DNA of 64,000 bases, from the NCBI RefSeq assembly GCF_024169315.1, contig NZ_JALJWR010000001.1:2129501-2193500 (forward strand), in the 5' to 3' direction. Below, piece by piece: positions 1 through 8,504 of the stretch (the stretch's first letter is position 1; each line of letters starts with the position of its first letter). The notes beneath the pieces are model-generated. The model saw nothing but the letters and a program-made list of their open reading frames with translations. It was not told the origin of the DNA and did no database searches. The position numbers and the translations under genes were made by a program. Origin of the DNA: Pseudomonas migulae. Lineage in GTDB: Bacteria; Pseudomonadota; Gammaproteobacteria; Pseudomonadales; Pseudomonadaceae.

Positions 1-1
1 A

Positions 2-289
2 CAGTTGAAGCGCGAAGAAATGAGCCTGCCGGCGCGGATGATGGCGATTGCCGACATTTTCGAAGCGCTGACCGCCGCGGATCGCCCTTACAAGAAAGCC
101 AAATCCCTGAGCGAAGCGCTGGGCATCATGGCCACCATGTGCCGTGATGCCCACATCGACCCCGAATTGTTCGGGCTGTTCATCAACGCCGAGATTTACC
201 GGCAGTACGCCGATCGATTCCTTGATCCACAGCAGATCGACGCGGTGGATCCGTCAGGCCTGCTGGCCAAGGCAGGCCTCAAGGCATGA
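2..289 (+). CDS. HD-GYP-type phosphohydrolase, C-terminal fragment
   Basis: The open frame runs in from the window edge, so only the last 95 or so residues are present. It contains 'ALTAADRPYKK', which resembles the conserved segment after the metal-binding core of HD-GYP domains (usually D-x-L-T-x-x-R-P-Y-K). HD-GYP proteins typically hydrolyse cyclic di-GMP, but the HD and GYP motifs themselves lie outside the window, so activity cannot be judged. The in-frame TTG at position 5 is not a credible start. The gene is convergent with the next one; the stop codons are directly adjacent. Confidence 0.75.
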   Translation, partial: QLKREEMSLPARMMAIADIFEALTAADRPYKKAKSLSEALGIMATMCRDAHIDPELFGLFINAEIYRQYADRFLDPQQIDAVDPSGLLAKAGLKA

Positions 290-772
290 TCAGCAATCGG
301 TCAGGCGCAGGAAAATCGCCGCCAGTTTTTCAATGCCGGCCTGATCGTCAGCGGTAAACCGCGCGAGCTTCGGGCTGTCGAGGTCCAGCACGCCGATCAG
401 GCGACCGTCCTTGACCAGCGGCACGACCAGTTCGCTGTTCGAGGCGCTGTCGCAGGCGATATGTCCCGGAAAAGCGTGCACGTCTTCAACCAGTTGCGTC
501 TGCAATGTCGCCGCCGCCGTGCCGCACACGCCGCGACCAAACGGGATGCGCACGCAGGCGATCTGCCCCTGAAACGGGCCGAGCACCAGTTCTTCATTAC
601 GATTGAGGTAGAAACCGGCCCAGTTCAGGTCATCGAGCTGGTTGTACAGAAACGCGGAAAACTGCGCGGCATTGGCGATGAAGTCCCGCTCGTCCGCCAG
701 CAAGGATTCCAGCTGCGCGTGAAGCATGCCGTAGCCTTCGAGGCCCCGGCCGCTTTGTTGTAAATCGATCAT
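290..772 (-). CDS. msrC: GAF-domain free methionine-(R)-sulfoxide reductase
   Basis: This is a 160-residue single-GAF-domain protein of the fRMsr (YebR/MsrC) family, which reduces free methionine-R-sulfoxide using thioredoxin. The three cysteines characteristic of the family are visible in 'QIACVRIP', 'GVCGTAA' and 'HIACDSAS', followed by the family-typical 'VVPL…GVLDLDSP'. A longer in-frame start exists upstream, but the ATG at 772 forms an ATGA overlap with the stop of the upstream ATPase gene, which marks it as the likely start and indicates translational coupling. Two further methionine sulfoxide or peroxide genes (msrB, gpx) lie within 5 kb, although they are not in the same transcript. 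Confidence 0.88.
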   Translation of the reverse strand: MIDLQQSGRGLEGYGMLHAQLESLLADERDFIANAAQFSAFLYNQLDDLNWAGFYLNRNEELVLGPFQGQIACVRIPFGRGVCGTAAATLQTQLVEDVHAFPGHIACDSASNSELVVPLVKDGRLIGVLDLDSPKLARFTADDQAGIEKLAAIFLRLTDC

Positions 773-1659
773 GCCTTGTGCTCCAACAGCTTGAGCCCGA
801 CCCAATAGCGGGCAAATTGATAGGCGCAACGTCCGTTGCGATTGCCCCGGCCGGTGGCCCAGCGCACTGCGAGGATGTCCAGTTCTTCGTCACGCTGCCA
901 TTTCAGGCCGGCCTTGTCGGCCAGTTGACCGATCCAGTGCTCGACCACGTTCAGGAAGTGTTCCTGGGTAAACGGATAGAACGACAGCCACAAGCCGAAA
1001 CGGTCCGACAGTGCAATCTTGTCTTCCACGGCCTCGCTGGGATGCAGTTCGCCGTCGACCCGTTTCCAGTTTTCGTTGTCGCTTTCCTTTTCCGGCACCA
1101 GATGGCGGCGGTTGGAAGTGGCGTACAACAAAACGTTATCCGGTGCCTGCTCGAGGGAACCGTCCAGCACGCTCTTGAGCACGCGATAATCACCTTCGCC
1201 CGATTCGAACGACAGGTCATCGCAGAACAGCACGAAGCGCTGGGGCAGCTTGGCAATCTGCTCGACGACCCTCGGCAGGTCCGCCAGGTGGTCGCGTTCG
1301 ATTTCGATCAGCCGCAAGCCTGCCTTGGCGTGTTCGGCCAGTAAAGCGCGCACCAGCGACGATTTACCGGTGCCACGCGAGCCCCAGAGCAATGCGTGGT
1401 TGGCCGGCATGCCGTCGATGAACTGTTGAGTATTGCGCCCCAGCTGCTCCAGTTGCCGGTCGACACCGATCAGGTCGGACAAGCGCATGTCGAGGCTGAC
1501 GTGCAGCGGCAACAGAAACCCGCTGCGGCCCTCACGCTGCCAGCGCGCAGCCAGGCATTGCGTCCAGTCGATGGATTGCCGAGGTGCAGGCAGCAACGGT
1601 TCGATACGGGCCAAAACGGCATCGGCGCGTTCAAGAAAAGCATTCAATCGGGAATCCAC
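769..1659 (-). CDS. DUF815-type AAA+ ATP-binding protein
   Basis: This 296-residue protein has a P-loop at 'LLWGSRGTGKSSLVRALL' and a Walker B segment 'FVLFCDDLSFE', the arrangement of the DUF815 family of AAA+ ATPases. The substrate of the family is unknown to me. The segment after Walker B contains 'LLYATSNRRHLVPE', matching the sensor-1 region of AAA+ proteins ('TSNRRHL'). It is the first gene of a two-gene unit and its stop overlaps the start of the fRMsr gene by 4 bp. Function beyond ATP-driven remodelling is not inferable from sequence. Confidence 0.85.
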   Translation of the reverse strand: MDSRLNAFLERADAVLARIEPLLPAPRQSIDWTQCLAARWQREGRSGFLLPLHVSLDMRLSDLIGVDRQLEQLGRNTQQFIDGMPANHALLWGSRGTGKSSLVRALLAEHAKAGLRLIEIERDHLADLPRVVEQIAKLPQRFVLFCDDLSFESGEGDYRVLKSVLDGSLEQAPDNVLLYATSNRRHLVPEKESDNENWKRVDGELHPSEAVEDKIALSDRFGLWLSFYPFTQEHFLNVVEHWIGQLADKAGLKWQRDEELDILAVRWATGRGNRNGRCAYQFARYWVGLKLLEHKA

Positions 1660-1827
1660 GTCTTCTCCTCGGGCACGTTCACAGTAATGATGGCGCTACA
1701 GCAACGAAACACGGCGTTCGGTGCCCGGATCATCCCTTGTTGCACAAGGGCTCGCGAGAACATCGGTATCCATGCATGATCGACTATGCTTGAGCAGCGA
1801 AGGGAAACGGAAGTGGTTCGACACCCC

Positions 1828-4149
1828 ATGGATATCAAATTCACCAACCGGCTGTCCTACAAGCAAGCCCGGCTTACCGTGCTGGTCGGTTTCATTCTGG
1901 GCACGCTGCTCAGCCTGCTGCAAATAGGCATCGATTATGCCAGTGAAGACGCCTCCATCAACCGGGAAATACTGTCTTTACTGGAAATCAGCCATAACCC
2001 CGCCTCGCGCATTGCCTACAACATCGACGCTGAACTCGCCCAGGAACTGACCCTGGGCCTGCTGCGCTCGCCGGCAATCATCGGTGCGCAACTGACCGAC
2101 AACAACGGCAACGTGCTGGCCAGCGTCAAGCGCCCCGGCGTCCAGAGCGGCTATCGGGTGATCAGCGACTTCCTGTTCGGGGCCGACCGCGCGTTCGAAG
2201 ACCGTCTGTATCTGGATCACTTGCCGAGTGAATCCCTCGGCACGCTGCGTCTGGACGTCGATACCTACTCATTCGGCAACCGGTTCCTGCGCCGGGCCGA
2301 AATCACCCTGCTCAACGGGTTCGCCCGCAGCCTGCTCCTGACCGGCATCCTTCTCGCGTTGTTCTACGTAATGCTGACCAAACCCCTGGTGCGGGTTATT
2401 CGCGAACTCAGCAGCCGCGATCCGCGCAGCGTCGAACCCACCTGGCTGGAATACCCGGCGGGCCATGAAAACGATGAGATCGGTGTGCTCGTCAAAGTTG
2501 CAAACCAGCAGTTTGAAAACATCGCCACCGAAATCCAGCAGCGACGCAACGCCGAAAACCGCCTGACCGACTACCTCGGGCAACTGGAAAACATCGTGTC
2601 GGCGCGCACCGCAGAGCTCAAGGCGATCAACACCCGGCTCAGCCAGTCCAATCAGGAACTGGAAGTCGCGCGCAGTACGGCCCTGGACATGGCCGAGGCG
2701 CGCTCGGTGTTCCTCGCCAACATGAGCCATGAAATCCGCACGCCCCTCAATGGATTGCTGGGGATGATCGCGCTGTCCCTCGACGGCCCGCTCAATGCCG
2801 AGCAACAGCAACAGCTGTCTATCGCCCATGACTCGGGCAAAGTGCTGGTGGAGTTGCTCAACGATATTCTTGACCTGTCGAAATTCGACGCCGGCCAGCT
2901 CGAACTCGAACACATACCGTTCGACCTCGGCTCCCTGATCGAGGACACCGCCAACCTGCTGTCGCAGAACGCGGCGCCAAGCGTCGAGCTGACGTGCCTG
3001 ATCGATCCGGCATTTCCGGCACTGGTGCTCGGCGACCCGACCCGCGTGCGGCAGATCGTCAGCAACCTCTTGTCCAATGCGCTCAAGTTCACCCGATTCG
3101 GTCGGGTCGATGTGCGCCTGTCGACGTTCGAAGAAGGCGTCAGAATCGAAGTCTGCGACACCGGCATCGGTATCGCCCAGGACGCCCAGGTCAAGATTTT
3201 CCAGCCTTTTACCCAGGCCGGCGCGGGCATTACCCGACAATTCGGCGGCACCGGGCTGGGGCTGGCGCTGACCTACAACCTCTGCGAAGCCATGGAGGGG
3301 CGCCTCACTATTAGCTCGGAAGCGGGTTTTGGCAGCCAGTTCTGCGCCGATCTGCCACTGCCCTGCCACACCCGCGCCCTGCCACCGGCAACGCTGCGCG
3401 GCAAGGTCATCGCGATTACCGCTGCCAGCAGCGGCCTGGCAGAGCTGTTGAAAAGCCTGTTGCCGGGTTGGGGCCTCGATTACCAGCAACGTTCGATCGA
3501 TGACTCAATGATCGGTCTGAAACCCGACATGGTGATCACCGATTGCCCGGAATGCCTGTTTGGCCTGCGCCCCAACTGCACCGCGCCCATTTTGCTGGTG
3601 ACCGCTTATGGCAGTTTCATGCCCAGCGAACAGGCCAGCGCCCTGGCGCCTCTGCAACAACAGGCACGTCCGCTGGCGCGTAATGCGCTGTATCAGACAC
3701 TGCGGCGAATCCTGCAGCCGGAAATCAACATCCTCAACGATGCACGCCTGGAAGCCCTCTCCCCTCAGCGACGCGGTCGGGTACTGCTGGTGGAGGACAA
3801 CCCGGTGAATCAGTTGGTGGCCAAGGGCATGCTCGGAAAACTCGGCTGCGAGGTGATTGTCGCGGCTCACGGCGGTGAAGCGCTGGATCAACTGGAACAC
3901 AGTGAGTTCGATCTGGTACTGATGGACTGCAACATGCCGGTGATGGACGGCTACGAAGCCAGTCGGCAAATCCGTCGCAGCGGGCGCTGGCCGCAGTTGC
4001 CGATCGTCGCCCTGACCGCCAACGCCATGTCCGAAGAACGCGAACGCTGCCGTGCGGCGGGCATGAGCGATTACCTGGCCAAGCCCTTCCGGAGGGAAGA
4101 ACTGGCCGCGTTGCTGGATTTATGGATGCCGACTACGACAGTGACCTGA
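1828..4149 (+). CDS. Hybrid sensor histidine kinase/response regulator
   Basis: This membrane-bound hybrid kinase has about 773 residues. Order: transmembrane helix (about residues 12–36), periplasmic sensor segment of about 130 residues, second helix (about 172–192), HAMP-like region and coiled coil, HisKA with phospho-accepting His301 in 'NMSHEIRTPLNG', HATPase with 'DTGIGI' and 'GGTGLGLAL', then a receiver-like segment that lacks the acidic pocket ('VIAITAASSG', 'VITDCPE'), and a complete C-terminal receiver with Asp700 in 'LMDCNMPVMDG'. The start is uncertain: ATG 1828, GTG 1813 (with AAGGGA upstream) and ATG 1786 are in frame; 1828 places the first helix near the N-terminus. No partner regulator or HPt gene is adjacent, and the signal is unknown. 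Confidence 0.88.
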   Translation: MDIKFTNRLSYKQARLTVLVGFILGTLLSLLQIGIDYASEDASINREILSLLEISHNPASRIAYNIDAELAQELTLGLLRSPAIIGAQLTDNNGNVLASVKRPGVQSGYRVISDFLFGADRAFEDRLYLDHLPSESLGTLRLDVDTYSFGNRFLRRAEITLLNGFARSLLLTGILLALFYVMLTKPLVRVIRELSSRDPRSVEPTWLEYPAGHENDEIGVLVKVANQQFENIATEIQQRRNAENRLTDYLGQLENIVSARTAELKAINTRLSQSNQELEVARSTALDMAEARSVFLANMSHEIRTPLNGLLGMIALSLDGPLNAEQQQQLSIAHDSGKVLVELLNDILDLSKFDAGQLELEHIPFDLGSLIEDTANLLSQNAAPSVELTCLIDPAFPALVLGDPTRVRQIVSNLLSNALKFTRFGRVDVRLSTFEEGVRIEVCDTGIGIAQDAQVKIFQPFTQAGAGITRQFGGTGLGLALTYNLCEAMEGRLTISSEAGFGSQFCADLPLPCHTRALPPATLRGKVIAITAASSGLAELLKSLLPGWGLDYQQRSIDDSMIGLKPDMVITDCPECLFGLRPNCTAPILLVTAYGSFMPSEQASALAPLQQQARPLARNALYQTLRRILQPEINILNDARLEALSPQRRGRVLLVEDNPVNQLVAKGMLGKLGCEVIVAAHGGEALDQLEHSEFDLVLMDCNMPVMDGYEASRQIRRSGRWPQLPIVALTANAMSEERERCRAAGMSDYLAKPFRREELAALLDLWMPTTTVT

Positions 4150-4594
4150 TCTGCCCCAACAGGTGATCGAGGCCATTGCGCAACTCATTGAGCCGGTCCA
4201 GATCGACGCCGCTGTCACAGAGCAGGCGGGCCTTGAGCGGCCCGACCTGATCACGCAACGCCTTGCCGGTGGGCGACAGGCTCAGGTGCACCTCGCGCTC
4301 GTCCCGCGCCGAACGTTGGCGCTGAACCAGTTGCAGTTGCTCAAGTCGCTTGAGCAGCGGCGTCAACGTCCCCGAGTCCAGCGCCAGGCGCTCACCCAGG
4401 GCTTTGACCGTAGGCTGCTCCGGCGCTGCCTCCTGCCATTCCCACAACACCAGCATCGCCAGGTATTGCGGATAGGTCAGGCCGAGCTGATCAAGCATCG
4501 GCTTGTAGGCACGGATCACCGCCCGCGAGGCGGCGTACAGCTTGAAGCACAGCTGGCTGTCGAGCTTCAGGGAATCGACGGACAAGGTGTTCAT
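4133..4594 (-). CDS. ohrR: MarR-family organic-peroxide repressor, OhrR-like
   Basis: This 153-residue MarR-type repressor has the OhrR signature: a reactive cysteine near the N-terminus (Cys16 in 'SQLCFKLYAASR'), then 'LTYPQYLAMLVLWE' and a winged helix with 'LDSGTLTPLLKRLE'. OhrR proteins release DNA when this cysteine is oxidised by organic hydroperoxides. A longer frame exists, but the ATG at 4594 overlaps the gpx stop (ATGA), so gpx and ohrR are translated from one message. The usual partner gene ohr is not adjacent; the glutathione-peroxidase gene takes its place. The 3' end overlaps the convergent hybrid kinase gene by 17 bp. Confidence 0.9.
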   Translation of the reverse strand: MNTLSVDSLKLDSQLCFKLYAASRAVIRAYKPMLDQLGLTYPQYLAMLVLWEWQEAAPEQPTVKALGERLALDSGTLTPLLKRLEQLQLVQRQRSARDEREVHLSLSPTGKALRDQVGPLKARLLCDSGVDLDRLNELRNGLDHLLGQIRSLS

Positions 4595-5076
4595 TTGAGC
4601 AGGGCTTCGATCTCGCGGCTCAGGTCCTGCGGCTTGGTTGCCGGAGCGAAGCGTTTGACCAGCTGGCCGTCCTTGCCGATCAGGAACTTGGTGAAGTTCC
4701 ACTTGATGCCCTGGGACCCCAGCACACCCGGCGCACGTTTTTTCAACTGCACGAACAGCGGATGAGCACCGGCGCCATTGACGTCGATCTTTTTGAACAA
4801 CGGAAAGCTGACACCGTAGTTCAGCTCGCAGAACTCCGAAATCGCCCCCTCGTTACCCGGCTCCTGCTTGCCGAACTGGTTGCAGGGAAAACCGAGCACC
4901 ACCAGGCCCTGGTCCTTGTAGGTCTGCCACAGTTCCTCGAGACCTTTGTATTGCGGAGTAAAGCCACATTTGCTCGCGGTGTTGACCACCAGCACGGCTT
5001 TGCCGGCGAAATCAGCCAGGGTCTTTTGCTCGCCCTTGATGGTGGTGCACGGGATGCTCAGCAGGTTGTCGCTCAT
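4591..5076 (-). CDS. Glutathione peroxidase-family thiol peroxidase
   Basis: This 161-residue protein belongs to the glutathione peroxidase family in its cysteine form. Cys37 in 'NTASKCGFTPQY' is the peroxidatic residue, with the conserved Gln in 'PCNQFGKQEPG' and Trp in 'KWNFTKFL'. A second cysteine (in 'GFPCNQF') fits the thioredoxin-dependent type. It probably reduces organic hydroperoxides and hydrogen peroxide in the cytoplasm. The frame extends upstream without a better start; ATG 5076 begins the typical 'MSDNLLSIP'. It is the promoter-proximal gene of gpx–ohrR, which suggests repression by OhrR and induction by peroxide. Confidence 0.92.
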   Translation of the reverse strand: MSDNLLSIPCTTIKGEQKTLADFAGKAVLVVNTASKCGFTPQYKGLEELWQTYKDQGLVVLGFPCNQFGKQEPGNEGAISEFCELNYGVSFPLFKKIDVNGAGAHPLFVQLKKRAPGVLGSQGIKWNFTKFLIGKDGQLVKRFAPATKPQDLSREIEALLK

Positions 5077-5163
5077 GATGTGCGCTCTATGGGGAAGAAG
5101 ATGAGACAAACATAGCGAGCAATTGAATTGTGTGCAATTTAAATTATTGGACGCCGATTGCTC

Positions 5164-5255
5164 TGTAGGAGCGAAGCTTGCTCGCGAAGGCGCCTTAACA
5201 TTCAACACTGATGTTGACCGACCCGACGCCTTCGCGAGCAAGCTTCGCTCCTACA
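5164..5255. repeat. REPIN (inverted pair of REP sequences)
   Basis: Two inverted copies of the 'GTAGGAGCGAAGCTTGCTCG' REP type flank a short spacer, forming a long hairpin between gpx and msrB, which run in the same direction. Arms lie at about 5164–5193 and 5226–5255. Confidence 0.9.
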
Positions 5256-5264
5256 GCGCTCGCA

Positions 5265-5660
5265 TTACGAGCGCGGTACCAGGTCCAGGCACACGGAGTT
5301 GATGCAATACCGCAGGCCAGTCGGCGGTGGACCGTCCGGGAACACGTGTCCCAGGTGCGCATCGCATTTGGCGCAGACCACTTCAGTGCGGATCATGCCG
5401 TGGCTGACGTCACGGATTTCGACCATGGCGCTGTCGCCGATCGGTGCGTAGAAGCTCGGCCAGCCGCAGCCGGAATCAAATTTGGTCTTTGAGTCGAACA
5501 GCGGCTCATTGCAGCAGATGCAGTGGTAAACGCCGTCGACCTTGCTGTCATTGTATTTGCCGGAGAACGGGCGTTCGGTGCCCTTGAGGCGGCAAACGTT
5601 GTATTGCTCCGGATCGAGCATCGCCCGCCATTCTTCCAGGGTTTTTTCCAACTTTTCCAT
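5265..5660 (-). CDS. msrB: Peptide-methionine (R)-S-oxide reductase MsrB
   Basis: This 131-residue protein reduces methionine-R-sulfoxide in proteins. Zinc-binding pairs are visible as 'CICC' and 'CAKC', the substrate motif as 'SGCGWPSFY', and the catalytic cysteine in '[11 protein letters not shown]'. Three starts are in frame; ATG 5660 has a GAGG ribosome-binding site seven bases upstream and yields '[14 protein letters not shown]', whereas the adjacent ATG 5663 is too close. A terminator-like hairpin lies directly upstream of that ribosome-binding site (see 5681–5715). The gene is divergent from alaA. Confidence 0.93.
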   Translation of the reverse strand: MEKLEKTLEEWRAMLDPEQYNVCRLKGTERPFSGKYNDSKVDGVYHCICCNEPLFDSKTKFDSGCGWPSFYAPIGDSAMVEIRDVSHGMIRTEVVCAKCDAHLGHVFPDGPPPTGLRYCINSVCLDLVPRS

Positions 5661-5680
5661 CATCACACCTCGGCAGCTGA

Positions 5681-5715
5681 AAAAGCCCGATCTGTACCTT
5701 TTCCACGGATCGGGC
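5681..5715 (-). promoter_or_regulatory. Terminator-like hairpin in the msrB leader
   Basis: On the minus strand an 8-bp stem (GCCCGATC/GATCGGGC, 15-base loop) is followed by five T residues and then, about ten bases later, the msrB ribosome-binding site. No other minus-strand gene ends here, because alaA runs the opposite way, so this is either an attenuator in the msrB leader or a chance terminator blocking antisense transcription. Its function is inference. Confidence 0.45.
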
Positions 5716-5885
5716 GGCACGTATGATTGCGCCTCGTCAAACGCCAGTCTGGCAGCCAGACCACGCGCATTCAAACGGATTTATGAGTGCTGCCTCTCAA
5801 GGCGTCAGCCTGTGTGAATACGCAGGATTCCCAGCACGGTGGTTCAAACGCCGCCTGGATCGTTCATTTTCGGGAACACATCGCC

Positions 5886-7097
5886 ATGCAGGTCAGCAAA
5901 TCGAACAAGCTCGCCAACGTCTGCTACGACATTCGCGGCCCAGTGCTCAAGCACGCCAAACGCCTGGAAGAGGAAGGTCATCGCATCCTCAAGCTGAACA
6001 TCGGCAACCCGGCGCCCTTTGGTTTCGAAGCGCCGGACGAAATCCTCCAGGACGTCATCCGCAACCTGCCGACGGCCCAGGGCTACAGCGACTCCAAGGG
6101 CCTGTTCAGCGCGCGTAAAGCCGTCATGCAGTACTACCAGCAGAAGCAGGTGGAAGGCGTCGGCATTGAAGACATCTACCTGGGCAACGGCGTTTCCGAG
6201 CTGATCGTGATGTCGATGCAGGCCCTGCTCAACAACGGCGACGAAGTGCTGGTGCCGGCTCCCGACTATCCGCTGTGGACCGCTGCCGTGAGCCTGTCCG
6301 GCGGTAACCCGGTGCATTACCTGTGCGACGAGCAGGCCAACTGGTGGCCGGACCTGGCTGACATCAAGGCCAAGATCACCCCGAACACCAAGGCGCTGGT
6401 GATCATCAACCCGAACAACCCGACCGGCGCGGTGTATTCGAAAGAAGTCCTGCTGGGCATGCTGGAACTGGCCCGACAGCACAATCTGGTGGTGTTCTCC
6501 GATGAGATCTACGACAAGATTCTCTACGACGATGCCGTGCACATCTGCACCGCCTCGCTGGCCCCGGACCTGCTGTGCCTGACTTTCAACGGTCTGTCCA
6601 AGTCCTATCGCGTCGCCGGTTTCCGTTCCGGCTGGATCGCCATCTCCGGTCCGAAACACCACGCGCAAAGCTACATCGAAGGCATCGACATGCTGGCGAA
6701 CATGCGCCTGTGTGCCAACGTGCCGAGCCAGCACGCGATCCAGACCGCCCTCGGCGGTTACCAGAGCATCAATGACCTGGTGCTGCCGCAAGGGCGCCTG
6801 CTGGAACAGCGCAACCGGACCTGGGAACTGCTCAACGACATTCCCGGCGTGAGTTGCGTCAAGCCGATGGGTGCGCTGTATGCGTTCCCGCGCATTGACC
6901 CGAAAGTCTGCCCGATCCACAACGACGAGAAATTCGTGCTCGACCTGCTGCTGTCGGAAAAGCTGCTGGTGGTGCAAGGCACCGCCTTCAACTGGCCGTG
7001 GCCGGACCACTTCCGCGTCGTGACCCTGCCGCGCGTCGATGACCTGGACATGGCCATTGGACGGATCGGCAACTTCCTCAAATCCTATCGCCAGTAA
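5886..7097 (+). CDS. alaA: Alanine aminotransferase AlaA (fold-type I PLP enzyme)
   Basis: This 403-residue class-I aminotransferase matches the length and motifs of E. coli AlaA (YfbQ), which makes alanine from pyruvate and glutamate. Visible motifs are 'LNIGNPAPFGF', 'NPNNPTGAVY', 'FSDEIYDKILYD' and the PLP lysine in 'NGLSKSYRVAGFRSGW'. The longer frame upstream is discarded because ATG 5886 gives the family N-terminus 'MQVSKSNKLANVCYDIRGPV'. The gene is divergent from msrB and probably monocistronic, since a 10-bp hairpin follows it. Confidence 0.92.
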   Translation: MQVSKSNKLANVCYDIRGPVLKHAKRLEEEGHRILKLNIGNPAPFGFEAPDEILQDVIRNLPTAQGYSDSKGLFSARKAVMQYYQQKQVEGVGIEDIYLGNGVSELIVMSMQALLNNGDEVLVPAPDYPLWTAAVSLSGGNPVHYLCDEQANWWPDLADIKAKITPNTKALVIINPNNPTGAVYSKEVLLGMLELARQHNLVVFSDEIYDKILYDDAVHICTASLAPDLLCLTFNGLSKSYRVAGFRSGWIAISGPKHHAQSYIEGIDMLANMRLCANVPSQHAIQTALGGYQSINDLVLPQGRLLEQRNRTWELLNDIPGVSCVKPMGALYAFPRIDPKVCPIHNDEKFVLDLLLSEKLLVVQGTAFNWPWPDHFRVVTLPRVDDLDMAIGRIGNFLKSYRQ

Positions 7098-7110
7098 TCG
7101 GTCTGGCCGC

Positions 7111-7136
7111 GTGCGACTTTTTAACGAAAGTCGCAC
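7111..7136 (+). terminator. Hairpin after alaA, possible terminator
   Basis: A perfect 10-bp inverted repeat (GTGCGACTTT/AAAGTCGCAC) with a six-base loop lies 13 bases after the alaA stop. There is no T-run after it, so termination is uncertain. Confidence 0.4.
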
Positions 7137-7341
7137 GAGGATCAATTCAGCAACATATCTTTAGCCCTCGCCAGGCATTCCCGCTTCGACCGTCCACCGA
7201 CTCGCCGTTTAGTGCCCGCGTCCAACAATGGCGGGGCTTGCGATGCGAATCGGCTGACAATCGCTTCCCGTATCCACATCGGAAATGCCCTGCAAGCGAC
7301 TAGACTCTTGCTGTAGGACACAGTTTGAAATAGTCACCTGG

Positions 7342-7370
7342 TTGAATAGCCCGGTGCAGCACCTTATATA
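7342..7370 (+). promoter_or_regulatory. Candidate htpX promoter
   Basis: TTGAAT (7342–7347) and TATATA (7365–7370), 17 bp apart, form a sigma70-like promoter 46 bases before the htpX start. The pair GTTGAA … CCTTATAT also partly resembles a sigma32 (RpoH) promoter, which would fit a heat-shock protease, but the match is incomplete. Apart from this and the post-alaA hairpin, I see nothing else in the 318-base gap 7098–7415. Confidence 0.5.
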
Positions 7371-7415
7371 CCCCGCAGTACGCTACATCTTTAGCAAAAG
7401 GAGATTTCTACAACC

Positions 7416-8303
7416 ATGATGCGCATCCTGCTGTTTTTGGCCACTAACCTGGCGGTCGTGCTGATTGCCAGCATCACCCTGAGCCTTTTCGGCTTCAACG
7501 GGTTCATGGCGGCCAATGGGGTTGATCTCAACCTCAATCAGCTGCTGATTTTCTGTGCGGTCTTTGGTTTCGCCGGTTCCTTGTTCTCGCTGTTCATCTC
7601 CAAGTGGATGGCGAAAATGAGCACCAGCACCCAGATCATTACCCAGCCGCGCACACGTCATGAGCAATGGCTGCTGCAAACGGTCGAGCAACTGTCCCGC
7701 GAAGCCGGGATCAAGATGCCGGAAGTCGGGATTTTTCCGGCCTACGAGGCGAACGCCTTCGCCACCGGCTGGAACAAGAACGACGCACTGGTCGCGGTCA
7801 GCCAGGGCCTGCTCGAACGATTCTCGCCGGATGAGGTGAAAGCCGTTCTGGCCCACGAAATCGGCCACGTGGCCAACGGTGACATGGTCACCCTCGCACT
7901 GATCCAGGGCGTGGTGAACACCTTCGTCATGTTCTTTGCACGGATCATCGGCAACTTTGTCGACAAGGTGATCTTCAAGAACGAAGAGGGCCAGGGCATC
8001 GCCTACTACGTGGCAACCATCTTCGCCGAACTGGTCCTGGGCATTCTGGCCAGCTCCATCGTCATGTGGTTCTCGCGTAAACGCGAATTCCGTGCGGATG
8101 AAGCCGGTGCACGCCTTGCGGGCACCAACGCGATGATCGGCGCCCTGCAACGCCTGCGTGCAGAACAAGGCCTGCCGGTGCACATGCCGGACACCTTGAA
8201 CGCTTTCGGTATCAATGGTGGCATCAAACAAGGGTTCGCCCGCATGTTCATGAGCCACCCGCCGCTGGAAGAGCGCATCGACGCATTGCGTCGTCGGGGC
8301 TGA
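7416..8303 (+). CDS. htpX: Heat-shock membrane metalloprotease HtpX
   Basis: This 295-residue M48-family zinc protease of the inner membrane cuts misfolded membrane proteins. Two hydrophobic segments lie at the N-terminus (about 4–24 and 40–60) and more hydrophobic stretches follow the active site. The zinc motif HEIGH is at residues 147–151, and the third ligand is likely the Glu in '[11 protein letters not shown]'. A strong ribosome-binding site (AAAGGAG) precedes ATG 7416. The protein has the normal family length and is followed by its own terminator. Confidence 0.95.
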   Translation: MMRILLFLATNLAVVLIASITLSLFGFNGFMAANGVDLNLNQLLIFCAVFGFAGSLFSLFISKWMAKMSTSTQIITQPRTRHEQWLLQTVEQLSREAGIKMPEVGIFPAYEANAFATGWNKNDALVAVSQGLLERFSPDEVKAVLAHEIGHVANGDMVTLALIQGVVNTFVMFFARIIGNFVDKVIFKNEEGQGIAYYVATIFAELVLGILASSIVMWFSRKREFRADEAGARLAGTNAMIGALQRLRAEQGLPVHMPDTLNAFGINGGIKQGFARMFMSHPPLEERIDALRRRG

Positions 8304-8322
8304 TCAGGCTCGACACCAAATG

Positions 8323-8354
8323 AAAAGGCCCGCAGTGAATGCGGGCCTTTTTTT
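8323..8354 (+). terminator. Rho-independent terminator of htpX
   Basis: The stem AAGGCCCGCA/TGCGGGCCTT with a five-base loop is followed by seven T residues, 20 bases after the htpX stop. Confidence 0.93.
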
Positions 8355-8382
8355 GTCTGCTGATTATTGTGGTGCTCATTCT

Positions 8383-8487
8383 GGCCCCTTCGCGAGCAAG
8401 CCCGCTCCCACATTCGATCTTCAGTGGACACAGAATATGTGAACGTCAGAGATCAACTGTGGGAGCGGGCTTGCTCGCGAAGGGGCC
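8383..8487. repeat. REPIN
   Basis: Two perfectly complementary 30-bp arms (8383–8412 and 8458–8487), each containing the REP core GAGCAAGCCCGCTCCCACA or its complement, lie between the convergent htpX and tpm genes. Confidence 0.93.
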
Positions 8488-8504
8488 GGTAAAGTCAACC
8501 TCGA

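Noticed and set aside
2269..3489. 406-codon frame antisense to the hybrid kinase
   Set aside because: It is a shadow of the kinase domains; kinase motifs on the plus strand are unambiguous.
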